This document shows, in pieces, positions 5,865-12,862 of a DNA stretch of 22,567 nt. The stretch covers positions 1 through 22,567 of the forward strand of contig DATMFB010000226.1 of NCBI GenBank assembly GCA_035556395.1, read 5' to 3'. A program made the translations under genes and the position numbers. The notes beneath the pieces were generated by a model, which was not told the DNA's origin, ran no database searches, and saw only the letters and a list, made by a program, of their open reading frames with translations. Within the stretch, counting starts at the first letter, position 1. Each line of letters begins with the position of its first letter. This stretch comes from 73-13 sp035556395. Lineage in GTDB: Bacteria > Actinomycetota > Actinomycetes > Actinomycetales > Microbacteriaceae.

Positions 5865-7423
5865 GCTTCTTCTCCCCGGCGTTCGTTCGGCTCAGACGGT
5901 CGTTCGCTTGCAATCGGCTGCGCGAACGCCGCGGTCAAGATGTTCTCCTCGGTCATGTCGGCACCCGCCAGCTCGGCGACGACGCGCCCGGCGCGCACGA
6001 CGAGAATGCGATGGGCGAGTCCGAGCACCTCCTCGACGTCGGAGGAGATGACGACGACGCCGATGCCCGCGCGCGACTGCTCGGCGATGAGGTCGTAGAT
6101 GGCTCGGCGGCTGCCGACGTCGACGCCGCGCGTCGGCTCGTCGGCGATGAGCAGCTTTCGGGTGCGCTGGAGCGCGCGGGCGAACAGCACCTTCTGCTGA
6201 TTGCCGCCGGAGAGGGCGGAGACGTTGCGCCGGTCATCGCCGGCGACCGTCACGCGATCGAGCGCCTGGCGCGCCTCGCGGCGCTCGGCGGCCGTGCGGA
6301 CCCAGCCGCCGACCGTGAGCTCGGCGAGGTTGGAGAGCGTGACGTTCTCCCGGATCGGGCGGCCGAGGACGAGCCCCTGCTCCTTGCGCGACTCCGAGAT
6401 CAGGAAGATCCCGCTGCGCAGCGCGCCCGGGATGTTCGCGGGCACCTCGGCGCCGCCGATGCGGACCGAGCCGCTCGTGCGGGGGACCGCGCCGTAGATC
6501 GCGTGCGCAATCTCGCTGCGGCCGGCGCCGACGAGTCCGGCGATGCCGACGACCTCACCGGCTCGCACGTCGAAGGAGACGCCGTTGACGCCGGGCGCGA
6601 CGAGGTCCTCGACCTCGAGCACTGCTGCCGCGTCCACGGGGGGCGTCGACTTCTCGGGGAAGACGGAGCCGAGGCTTCGGCCGAGCATGCCCTCGATGAG
6701 CGACGACTCGGTCTCCTGCGCGGCAGGGCCGGTGCGGATGTGGCGGCCGTCGCGGAGGATGGTGACGGTGTCCGCGAGCTCGAGCACCTCGCCGAGGAAG
6801 TGCGAGATGAGCAGGACCGTGGTCCCGTTCGCCGCGAGCCGGCGGACGACGCCGTGCAGGAGCTCGGTGTCACGACCGGCGAGCGCGGCGGTCGGCTCGT
6901 CCATGATGATGAACGACGCGCCGCGGGCGAGCGCCCGGAGGACCTCGACCTTCTGCTGGTCCGCGGTCCGCAGCGATCCGACGGGCACGTCGGGATTCAG
7001 CTGGAAGCCGGTCGGGCCTGCCAGCTCGAGGAACTGACGGCGCAGCTGCCGGCGGTCGAGGAAGCCGCCGCGGCGCGGCTCGCGGCCGAGGAAGACGTTC
7101 TCCGCGACGGAGAGCGCGGGCACGAGCGCGAGCTCCTGCGCGATCGTCGCGATGCCGCGGTCGAGCGCCTCACGGGGCGAGCCGAAGCTGACCTCGTCGC
7201 CGCCGACGACGAGGGTGCCCGTGTCGGCCGTGTAGATGCCCGAGATGATCTTGCTCAGCGTCGACTTGCCGGCGCCGTTCTCGCCGACGAGCGCATGCAC
7301 GCTCCCCGGCTCGATCTGCAGATCTATGTCCTGGAGGACCCAGGTGCCACCGAAGGACTTGCCGACGCCCCGCAGCTCCACTTGGAGCTGCGGGGCGGCG
7401 ACAGTCGCGGCCTCAGCCGACAC
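5861..7423 (-). CDS. Sugar ABC transporter ATPase, tandem NBD (RbsA/XylG type)
   Basis: The 520-residue cytosolic ATPase contains both nucleotide-binding domains of the importer. NBD1 has Walker A GENGAGKS (47-54), Q-loop TIAQEL (93-98), Walker B and catalytic Glu in FIIMDEPTAAL (171-181) and H-loop LISH (205-208), with the degenerate signature LRTADQQKVEV that is usual for this family. NBD2 has the typical non-canonical Walker A GLVGAGRSE (296-304), a true signature LSGGNQQK (404-411) and DEPTRGVDVGS (428-438), but SSD in place of an H-loop, as in RbsA. This asymmetry is normal here and not decay. The start is GTG 7421-7423, three bases after the binding-protein stop. An Arg/Glu-rich tail ends the protein. 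Confidence 0.95.
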   Translation of the reverse strand: MSAEAATVAAPQLQVELRGVGKSFGGTWVLQDIDLQIEPGSVHALVGENGAGKSTLSKIISGIYTADTGTLVVGGDEVSFGSPREALDRGIATIAQELALVPALSVAENVFLGREPRRGGFLDRRQLRRQFLELAGPTGFQLNPDVPVGSLRTADQQKVEVLRALARGASFIIMDEPTAALAGRDTELLHGVVRRLAANGTTVLLISHFLGEVLELADTVTILRDGRHIRTGPAAQETESSLIEGMLGRSLGSVFPEKSTPPVDAAAVLEVEDLVAPGVNGVSFDVRAGEVVGIAGLVGAGRSEIAHAIYGAVPRTSGSVRIGGAEVPANIPGALRSGIFLISESRKEQGLVLGRPIRENVTLSNLAELTVGGWVRTAAERREARQALDRVTVAGDDRRNVSALSGGNQQKVLFARALQRTRKLLIADEPTRGVDVGSRRAIYDLIAEQSRAGIGVVVISSDVEEVLGLAHRILVVRAGRVVAELAGADMTEENILTAAFAQPIASERPSEPNERRGEEA

Positions 7424-7426
7424 CGA

Positions 7427-8476
7427 TCACCCGACCCATTCGCCGGTGAACTGGCTCGCCGTGTCCTTCGTGATGTAGGTCGACGGGAAGCCCGCGAACG
7501 GGTTCACGTCGCCGTGGTTGTTGCCGTTGCGCAGCGCGTCGATGAGCGCCTCCATGCCGAGGCGACCCGTCGTGGCGGGCGCCATGAGCACGTCCGCGAA
7601 GACCGAGCCGTCCGCGACGTGCTCGACGGCCCAGATCGCGCCGCCGTAGCCGACGAGGAGGAAGTCGGCGACGTTGAGGCCGGCGGCCTCGATCGCGAGC
7701 ACCGAGCCCTGGAGGCCCTGGTCGGAGGTGACGATCGCGTCGATGTCCGGGTTCGCCGTCAGGATGTCCGCGAGCGCGGCCTGCGCCGCGGCCGGGTTCC
7801 AGAAGGTCTCACCCTCGGCGACGACCTGGACGGGCGACCCTGCGGTGGCCTCGGTGAAGGCGTCCCAGAGCGAGATGCTGACGCTCGAGGTCTTCAGGTC
7901 GTGCAGGTACGCGACCTTGCACGGGTCGAGGTTCAGCGCCGCGCAGCCCGCGACGGTCTGCTCGCCGAGGTCCTTGCCCAGGAGCGTCGGCACGAAGACG
8001 ACGTTCGCCGAGAGGCCCTCGAGCTGCGTCGCGCCGCTCGTGAAGTCGGTGCCGAGGATCTGGTCGATGTTGACGACCGTGATGCCGGCATCGATCGCCT
8101 CGCCGACGACGTCGATGATCGCGGGGCCGTAGATCGGCTGGACGATCATGCCGTCGTACTGACCCGAGGCGATGACGTCCTCGATGAGCGTGCCCTGGAC
8201 TGCGGGGTCGAGCGCACCGTCGAAGACGGTGATCTCCGCGTTGTTCGCGGCGGCGACCTCCTGGGCGGCGGCCAGCATCGGCGCGTCGTAGGTGTTGTCG
8301 ACGGCGAACGAGATGTACGCGATCTGGAGGGTCTCCTCCTGGGGCGCGGCATCGTCGGTCGTGGTCGGGGTCGGGGCCCCGTTGGCGCAGCCGGCGAGGG
8401 CGAGCATCGCGACTCCGATTCCGGCGGCGGCGAGCACCCCCCAGCGGCGTCGTGGTGCGGCAGTGCTGTGACGCAT
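7427..8476 (-). CDS. Sugar ABC transporter substrate-binding lipoprotein (RbsB-like)
   Basis: First gene of the importer operon. The 349-residue lipoprotein has a twin-Arg-poor signal (RRRWGVLAAAGIGVAMLALAGC) with lipobox LAGC and lipidated Cys30, then a Thr/Ala-rich tether and a periplasmic-binding-protein fold of the Peripla_BP_4 group: IAYISFAVDNTYDAPMLAAAQEVA, GMIVQPIYGPA, VVNIDQ, IDAIVTSDQGLQGSVLAIEAAG and FLLVGYGG. It captures the solute outside the cell and delivers it to the permease. The ATG at 8474-8476 is preceded by AAGGGAGA at good spacing. An internal cysteine pair (CAALNLDPC) may form a disulfide. No substrate contact could be assigned by eye, so the ligand stays open. No LacI, ROK or DeoR regulator is adjacent. 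Confidence 0.93.
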   Translation of the reverse strand: MRHSTAAPRRRWGVLAAAGIGVAMLALAGCANGAPTPTTTDDAAPQEETLQIAYISFAVDNTYDAPMLAAAQEVAAANNAEITVFDGALDPAVQGTLIEDVIASGQYDGMIVQPIYGPAIIDVVGEAIDAGITVVNIDQILGTDFTSGATQLEGLSANVVFVPTLLGKDLGEQTVAGCAALNLDPCKVAYLHDLKTSSVSISLWDAFTEATAGSPVQVVAEGETFWNPAAAQAALADILTANPDIDAIVTSDQGLQGSVLAIEAAGLNVADFLLVGYGGAIWAVEHVADGSVFADVLMAPATTGRLGMEALIDALRNGNNHGDVNPFAGFPSTYITKDTASQFTGEWVG

Positions 8477-8630
8477 GACTTCTCCCTTGAAATCGTCTGG
8501 TGCGGATCCCGATCGGCCTCGGGGCCCGCCGCCGCGGCTTGGTGACCCCGCGACGATCCCGAAGGACGTTCAGTATTGCTTGACACTATGCCCTTTTGAG
8601 ACCGATTAGGCAAGCGCCGGCGAACGGCCG
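8477..8630 (-). promoter_or_regulatory. Intergenic region holding the importer promoter
   Basis: 154 bp upstream of the sugar-importer operon and downstream of the NmrA-like gene. On the minus strand CATAGTGT (near 8584-8591) and AATACT (near 8573-8578) are possible -10 elements, but no well-spaced -35 stands out. The upstream side contains a GC-rich partial inverted repeat (CGCCGGCG around 8614-8621) that might act as a weak terminator for the NmrA-like gene. No clear LacI-type palindrome was seen. Confidence 0.3.
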
Positions 8631-9518
8631 TTATCGGATCGATCGAAGCACTTCGACGTTGCGCGCGAGGACGGACCCCAACGATTCGGGAGCCGTCCCG
8701 GTGAGCTCCGCGACCGTGTCGGTCACGACGTCGAGGAAGCCCCCGCGGATCGCCTGGCCGATCGATACCGTGAGGTGCGCGCCGTACTGATTGTGACCCT
8801 CCGCACTGCCGCCCAGCAGGTCGAGCAGCTCCTCGTCGCCGACCTCCACCGGCTCGACGGCGCGGCCGCCAGCGGCCGCGTACTCGGCGGCGAGAGCCGC
8901 CGCGTCGTATGCCTCGGTGCCGGTGAGATCGAGCGTCTCGCCCTCGTGCCCGCCGCCGACCAGGACCGCGGCGGTGGCCCGCGCGATGTCCGCTCGGGTG
9001 AGGTAGGCGCAGCGCCCCCCGCCGCGATTGTGCACGAGCCGCCCCGACGCGAGCGCCTCGGCCGCTTCGAAGACCTGGAAGTCCGCGTAGAACCCCGCGC
9101 GCAGGATCGTGAACGGGACGCCGCTCGCCCTCAGATGCTCCTCGGTCGCGCGGTGGCTCGGCGCGATGATCGCCGGGTTCTCGGGGACCGGCGACAGCAT
9201 CGAGGTGTACAGGATGTGGCCGACCCCCGCCGCCTTCGCGGCGTCGATCGCCGCGATCTGCCCCGCGGCCCGACCGTCGATGTCGTCGGTGCTGATGACG
9301 AGGACCCGGTCGGCTCCGGAGAACGCCGTCGCGAGACTCGCCGGGTCGCCGAAGTCGGCGCGACGGGCCTCGGCGCCCGCGGGCGCGCCGTCGAGCGCGG
9401 ACGGGCTGCGGCTCGCGAGCACGAGCCCCGCCCCGCTGCCGCGCAGCGCCGCGACCTCCCCGGCGATCGCCCGCCCGAGCTGCCCGGACGCCCCCGTGAC
9501 GACGAGCGTCGCGGGCAC
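8631..9518 (-). CDS. NmrA-like SDR family NAD(P)-dependent oxidoreductase
   Basis: Atypical short-chain dehydrogenase of 295 residues with a Rossmann nucleotide-binding motif right at the N-terminus (VVTGASGQLGRAI; G9, G12, G15). It also has an NAD-binding acidic stretch (RRADFGDPASLATAF), LVISTDD, the NmrA-type segment ILYTSMLSP, the hydrophobic block HRATEEHLRASGVPFTILRAGFY and a C-terminal substrate lobe. Relatives include QorB-type quinone reductases and NmrA redox sensors; enzymatic and sensory roles cannot be told apart here. The GTG at 9516-9518 overlaps the TAG of the upstream NTF2-like gene by one base (TAGTG), so a longer upstream frame was rejected. The two genes form a coupled operon, which may mean a shared small-molecule substrate. 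Confidence 0.88.
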   Translation of the reverse strand: MPATLVVTGASGQLGRAIAGEVAALRGSGAGLVLASRSPSALDGAPAGAEARRADFGDPASLATAFSGADRVLVISTDDIDGRAAGQIAAIDAAKAAGVGHILYTSMLSPVPENPAIIAPSHRATEEHLRASGVPFTILRAGFYADFQVFEAAEALASGRLVHNRGGGRCAYLTRADIARATAAVLVGGGHEGETLDLTGTEAYDAAALAAEYAAAGGRAVEPVEVGDEELLDLLGGSAEGHNQYGAHLTVSIGQAIRGGFLDVVTDTVAELTGTAPESLGSVLARNVEVLRSIR

Positions 9519-9910
9519 TACTCGCCCCAGCCGGCGCCCGGCGTTCTCGCGCCCTCGCCGAAGTGCCAGTACTCGCGCAGGACCCGCACGAGCCCGCTCG
9601 CGTCGAAGACGAGGTAGAACTCGCCCGCGAGCGAGAGCTCGAAGCCGTCGTTCTTGAGCGTCACCCACCACTCGACCGCGGCGCGGTCGCCATCGACGAT
9701 CGGGATGCCGTAGCTCAGTCGGATGTCGGACTGGGTCGTCGTGACCTTCGTCCAGTACTCGCGCACGCCATCGCGTCCGCGGTAGGGCTCCTCATAAGGC
9801 TGCTCCTGGTAGATCGCGTCCTCGGTGAAGAGCGCGGCGGCCGCCTCGGGGTCCCGGTTCACCCACGCGGTCCGGTAGTCGTCGAGCCAGCGCTGCACGT
9901 CGATCGTCAT
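9518..9910 (-). CDS. SnoaL/NTF2-like small protein
   Basis: A 130-residue cone-shaped alpha+beta barrel protein of the NTF2-like superfamily: N-terminal helices (VQRWLDDYRTAWVNRDPEAAAALFTEDAIYQ), then YRGRDGVREYWTKV and the antiparallel strands RAAVEWWVTLKNDGFELSLAGEFYLVFDASGLVRVLREYWHFG. Members are isomerases, cyclases, dehydratases or simple ligand carriers; Asp/Glu and Tyr/Trp residues line the predicted pocket, but no specific active site was recognised. A strong GAGGAGGAG site precedes ATG 9908-9910. It is first in a two-gene unit with the NmrA-like oxidoreductase, and the pair is divergent from the orphan ABC ATPase. Function unknown. Confidence 0.85.
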   Translation of the reverse strand: MTIDVQRWLDDYRTAWVNRDPEAAAALFTEDAIYQEQPYEEPYRGRDGVREYWTKVTTTQSDIRLSYGIPIVDGDRAAVEWWVTLKNDGFELSLAGEFYLVFDASGLVRVLREYWHFGEGARTPGAGWGE

Positions 9911-10017
9911 GGTCTCCTCCTCGAGACAGTGTTCAGTCCTGCTTCAAAGCATGGGGTCCGCCGGCGAGCGGCGCAAGGCCGCGAGGCGAGCGCGGGAGCC
10001 GCCCGGCTCGACCGTGC

Positions 10018-10023
10018 GAGAAT
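10018..10023 (+). promoter_or_regulatory. Possible leaderless -10 element before the orphan ABC ATPase
   Basis: GAGAAT keeps the key second-position A and last-position T of a -10 and lies exactly six bases before ATG 10030. No ribosome site is present, which favours a leaderless start. The first T is missing, so support is modest. The rest of the 119-bp divergent gap (9911-10029) shows no other clear element. Confidence 0.3.
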
Positions 10024-10029
10024 CGGCCC

Positions 10030-10752
10030 ATGGCCTCGGTCACCTTCGAACGCGCGACGCGCATCTATCCGGGGGCGGCGCGACCGGCAGTCGACTCGAT
10101 CGATCTGCACGTCGCCGACGGCGAGCTCATGGTCCTCCTCGGTCCGCCCGGCTGCGGGAAGTCCACGCTGCTGCGAATGCTTGCGGGTCTCGAGGAGCTC
10201 GACAGCGGGCACATCTACATCGGCGAGCTCGATGTCACCGATGTCGCCGCCGCGGATCGGGACATCGCGATGGCGTTCGAGTCCTACGCCCTCTATCCGC
10301 ACATGACCGTCGGGGAGAACATGGGCTTCGCGCTCAAGGTCCTCGGCATCCCGAAGGCCGAGCGGATCGCCCGCGTCGAGGAGGCCGCCCGGCTCCTCGA
10401 TCTCGAGTCGGTGCTCTCCAAGCGGCCGATGGCGATCTCCGGCAGCCAGCGCCAGCGGGTCGCGATGGGCCGCGCGATCGCCCGGCGGCCCCAGGTCTTC
10501 CTCATGGACGAGCCGCTCGCGAACCTCGACGACGAGCTGCGCGCGCAGACCAGGGCGCAGATCCAGCAGCTCCAGCGCAAGGTCGGCGTCACCACCCTCT
10601 ACGTCACGAGCGACGCGGCGGAGGCGTTCGAGGTCGGCGACCGCATCGCGATCCTGAAGCAGGGAGTGCTGCAGCAGGTCGGGACCCCCGACGAGCTGCG
10701 ATCCTCGCCGGCGAACGAGTTCGTCGCCGCCTACCTCGACGTCGCGGGCTGA
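10030..10752 (+). CDS. Orphan MalK/UgpC-like ABC ATPase with degenerate motifs
   Basis: A 240-residue single NBD closely patterned on MalK/UgpC sugar-importer ATPases but ending where the C-terminal TOBE regulatory domain (about 120 residues) should begin. Walker A GPPGCGKST (38-46), Walker B VFLMDE (156-161, catalytic Glu161) and the D-loop LANLD (163-167) are kept. Three other motifs are altered: the Q-loop reads AFESYALYPH with Glu84 for Gln, the signature reads ISGSQ (136-140) for LSGGQ, and the H-loop reads YVTSD with Ser194 for His. ATP binding is therefore likely but hydrolysis is doubtful. No permease or binding protein adjoins; instead a DUF4032 kinase-like gene follows after 4 bp. 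A non-transport, regulatory or scaffold role is inferred. A real but slow transporter ATPase serving distant permeases remains possible. Confidence 0.88.
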   Translation: MASVTFERATRIYPGAARPAVDSIDLHVADGELMVLLGPPGCGKSTLLRMLAGLEELDSGHIYIGELDVTDVAAADRDIAMAFESYALYPHMTVGENMGFALKVLGIPKAERIARVEEAARLLDLESVLSKRPMAISGSQRQRVAMGRAIARRPQVFLMDEPLANLDDELRAQTRAQIQQLQRKVGVTTLYVTSDAAEAFEVGDRIAILKQGVLQQVGTPDELRSSPANEFVAAYLDVAG

Positions 10753-10756
10753 GGCC

Positions 10757-12049
10757 ATGCCCGGCTCCCTCCGCATCACGGCTACGACGGTCGACCCCGG
10801 ACTGCTCGACCTGCCGTGGGACCAGCCGCTCGAGCGCTGGGAGGACGAGCACATCGCCGCGCTCCCGAAGGGGATCTCCCGGCACATCGTGCGCCTCGCG
10901 CACCTCGCCGATCACGTCGTCGCGATCAAGGAGACCACCGAGGAGCTCGCGAACCGCGAGTACGAGATGCTCCGCACCCTGCAGCGCCTCCAGGTGCCAT
11001 GCGTCGAGCCGATCGCGGTCGTCGCGAACCGGACGGATGCGATGGGCAAGCCGCTCGACACCGCGCTCGTGACCCGCCACCTGCGGTTCTCGATGCCGTA
11101 CCGGGCCGTCTACTCGCAGCGCCTGCGTCCGGGCACGGCGAAGCGACTCGTCGACGCGCTCGCCGTGCTGCTCGTCCGGCTGCATCTCGCCGGCTTCTTC
11201 TGGGGCGATGTGTCGCTCTCGAACACGCTCTTCCGCCGGGATGCGGGGGCGTTCGCCGCGTACCTCGTCGACGCCGAGACGGGCGAGCTCTTCGAGAGCG
11301 GGCTGACCGCCGGGCAGCGCGAGCACGACCTCGAGATCGCGAGGATCAACATCGCGGGCGAGCTCCTCGACCTGCAGGCCGGCGATCGGCTCGAGGCCGA
11401 CATCGACCCGATCGCGGTCAGCGAGCGCATCGTGCAGAAGTACCGGGACCTCTGGCAGGAGCTCACCGGGTCCGAGCAGTTCGAGCAGTCGGAGCGCTGG
11501 CGGATCAACCAGCGCGTCGAACGGCTCAACGAGCTCGGCTTCGACATCGAGGAGTTCGAGATCCACACCGATGAGTCGGGGACGACCGTCCGGCTCAAGC
11601 CGAAGGTCGTCGACGCCGGCCACCACTCCCGGCGGCTGCTGCGGCTGACGGGGCTCGACGCGGAGGAGAACCAGGCGCGACGGCTCCTCAACGACCTCGA
11701 CGGCTACAAGGTGCGCAGCGCGAGCGGCGTCGACGAGGAGGTCGCCGCGCACGAGTGGCTCACGAAGGTCTTCGAGCCGGTCGTCGCCGCGATCCCCCGG
11801 GAGCTGCGCGGGAAGTTCGAGGCCGCGGAGATCTTCCACCAGCTGCTCGAGCACCGGTGGTTCCGGGCGCAGGCGGAGTCCCGCGACATGGCGCTTTCCG
11901 AGGCGCTGACGAGCTACATCGACACGGTGCTGCGCCACCGCCGCGACGAGGTGACGATCGTCGAGCCGCCGACCGACAGCATCCAGGTCATCGAGGGCCT
12001 CGAGCACCCCGACACGACGTCCTCGATCGACTGGCGCGACCTGGTCTGA
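10757..12049 (+). CDS. DUF4032 protein with kinase-like N-terminal domain
   Basis: A 430-residue cytosolic protein with no signal or membrane segment. The first half has the landmarks of a protein-kinase-like or lipopolysaccharide-kinase fold: VAIK (Lys58), a helix-C acidic stretch NREYEML (66-72), a catalytic-loop-like GDVSLSN (150-156; Asp151, Asn156) and a metal-binding-loop-like VDAETGE (171-177; Asp172). The second half (about 190-370), with paired helices and RWRINQRVERLNELGFDIEEFEI, resembles the DUF4032 region known from actinobacteria. The end is acidic. The kinase assignment is read from motif order and spacing, not from alignment. It is coupled to the degenerate ABC ATPase 4 bp upstream, so the two products probably work together. 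Phosphoacceptor and pathway are unknown. Confidence 0.85.
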   Translation: MPGSLRITATTVDPGLLDLPWDQPLERWEDEHIAALPKGISRHIVRLAHLADHVVAIKETTEELANREYEMLRTLQRLQVPCVEPIAVVANRTDAMGKPLDTALVTRHLRFSMPYRAVYSQRLRPGTAKRLVDALAVLLVRLHLAGFFWGDVSLSNTLFRRDAGAFAAYLVDAETGELFESGLTAGQREHDLEIARINIAGELLDLQAGDRLEADIDPIAVSERIVQKYRDLWQELTGSEQFEQSERWRINQRVERLNELGFDIEEFEIHTDESGTTVRLKPKVVDAGHHSRRLLRLTGLDAEENQARRLLNDLDGYKVRSASGVDEEVAAHEWLTKVFEPVVAAIPRELRGKFEAAEIFHQLLEHRWFRAQAESRDMALSEALTSYIDTVLRHRRDEVTIVEPPTDSIQVIEGLEHPDTTSSIDWRDLV

Positions 12050-12071
12050 CGCTCGGGCTGACGCTCGCGCG

Positions 12072-12092
12072 GCGTGCTACACCGCGTGCTAC
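12072..12092 (+). repeat. Direct repeat before vapBC, possible operator
   Basis: GCGTGCTAC occurs at 12072-12080 and again at 12084-12092, a 12-bp period of roughly one helical turn. It overlies the promoter region of the antitoxin gene. Type II antitoxins usually bind their own promoters, so this is a plausible VapB/Phd operator, though one without dyad symmetry. Confidence 0.45.
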
Positions 12093-12095
12093 GCT
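12090..12095 (+). promoter_or_regulatory. -10 element for the antitoxin gene, leaderless
   Basis: TACGCT (TANNNT) is followed by six bases and then ATG 12102, with no ribosome site. It overlaps the second direct-repeat copy, so antitoxin binding would occlude it. Confidence 0.4.
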
Positions 12096-12101
12096 CGCGA
12101 C

Positions 12102-12362
12102 ATGGAGACCATCAGCCACCGAGAGTTGCGCAACAACTCGGCCGAGATCCTCCGCCGTGTGAGCGCCGGAGAGTCGTTCAACGTATCGAACAACGGCGTC
12201 GTCATCGCCCATCTGTCGCCCTCGGAGGCGCCGCGATACAAGCTGCCCTTCCCCGTGTCCCGACCGGCGCGCCGAGTCGGCGGGTGGCACGAGCTGCCGA
12301 CCTACCACCTCTCCCGACCCAGTCTCGAGATTCTCGACGAACTGCGCGAGGACCGGATATGA
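12102..12362 (+). CDS. vapB: Type II antitoxin, Phd/YefM-type (VapB)
   Basis: An 86-residue antitoxin that should neutralise the downstream PIN-domain RNase and repress its own promoter. The N-terminal half has the Phd/YefM DNA-binding and dimerisation pattern: METISHRELRNNSAEILRRVSAGESFNVSNNGVVIAHLSP. The C-terminal half (about 48-86), rich in Pro, Arg and Leu and ending LEILDELREDRI, is the expected disordered toxin-binding tail. Its stop overlaps the toxin start in ATGA, the usual coupling that keeps antitoxin ahead of toxin. It lies 52 bp after the DUF4032 gene with its own promoter-like element. The vapB label follows the toxin class; the fold itself is Phd-like. Confidence 0.9.
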   Translation: METISHRELRNNSAEILRRVSAGESFNVSNNGVVIAHLSPSEAPRYKLPFPVSRPARRVGGWHELPTYHLSRPSLEILDELREDRI

Positions 12363-12781
12363 GCGCGATCATCGAGCCGGATGTCTCGCCACTGACCGTC
12401 TATCTGGATGCGTCGGCAGCGGTCAAACTGATCGTCGACGAGGCCGAGCGCGACGCGCTGAGGGCGTTTCTCGAACGTCAGGTCATCCCGGTCTCGAGCG
12501 ACCTGCTCGAGACCGAGCTGCGGCGGACGGCGAACCGCGTGGGGATCGATCAGCATCACGTGACCGAGGTCCTCGACCGCATCAACCTCACCCCGATCGA
12601 CCGGAGCCTCTTCCGGGGCGCGGGCCTGCTCCCGCATCCGACGCTCCGCTCGCTCGACGCGCTCCACCTCGCGGCGGCGCTCGAGGTCGACGCGCACGCG
12701 GTCGTCACCTACGACGAGCGGATGGCCGAGGCGGCACGCGCACTCGGGCTCGCGGTGATCACGCCGGGCGCCGCGGACTGA
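12359..12781 (+). CDS. vapC: PIN-domain ribonuclease toxin (VapC)
   Basis: A 140-residue PIN-domain RNase, the toxin of a type II pair; VapC proteins cut tRNA or rRNA at single sites with Mg2+ or Mn2+. The acidic active-site residues are all present: Asp17 in VYLDASAAVKL, Glu51 or Glu53 in LLETELRRTANR, Asp100 in SLDALHLAAAL and Asp119 in VTYDERMAEAA. Length is typical and the domain looks intact, so the toxin should be active. ATG 12359 overlaps the antitoxin stop by four bases. The frame also stays open upstream over the antitoxin gene, but that part does not look like protein. The RNA target cannot be predicted. The NAD operon promoter begins just after its stop. Confidence 0.92.
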   Translation: MSAIIEPDVSPLTVYLDASAAVKLIVDEAERDALRAFLERQVIPVSSDLLETELRRTANRVGIDQHHVTEVLDRINLTPIDRSLFRGAGLLPHPTLRSLDALHLAAALEVDAHAVVTYDERMAEAARALGLAVITPGAAD

Positions 12782-12797
12782 CCGCGACGCGGCCGAT

Positions 12798-12827
12798 TTG
12801 GATCGGCGCGCGCGGGAGAGTTATAGT
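12798..12827 (+). promoter_or_regulatory. Predicted promoter of the nrtR-nad operon
   Basis: TTGGAT (12798-12803) and TATAGT (12822-12827) are 18 bp apart, a good SigA-type promoter predicted to start near 12834. The -10 lies inside the left arm of the NrtR-type palindrome, so repressor binding would block RNA polymerase. Confidence 0.6.
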
Positions 12828-12842
12828 CAACTCGACCATAAC
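12820..12842 (+). promoter_or_regulatory. NrtR-type operator
   Basis: Palindrome GTTATAGTC-N5-GACCATAAC with one mismatch between its 9-bp arms, an AT-rich island in GC-rich DNA, 20 bp before the nrtR start. Size, symmetry and position match operators described for NrtR, the Nudix-related repressor of NAD synthesis, and autoregulation of the whole operon is expected. It is the only such site noticed in the window. Confidence 0.75.
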
Positions 12843-12862
12843 GCCCGACGTGCGGAGTCCCA

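Noticed and set aside
5861..7423. Decayed ATPase because of the odd Walker A (GAGRSE) in NBD2 and the degenerate signature in NBD1
   Set aside because: Both features are normal for RbsA/XylG tandem ATPases, unlike the substitutions in the orphan ATPase at 10030.
6011..8545. 844-codon plus-strand frame opposite the sugar importer genes
   Set aside because: Low-complexity Asp/Arg/Ala/Glu translation with no domain; it spans three real minus-strand genes.
8570..8600. Plus-strand TTGACA near 8579 as a promoter
   Set aside because: No plus-strand gene follows and no well-spaced -10 was found.
9519..9671. Longer N-terminus for the NmrA-like oxidoreductase
   Set aside because: It would lie inside the NTF2-like gene and put about 50 Arg-rich residues before the Rossmann motif; GTG 9518 is better.
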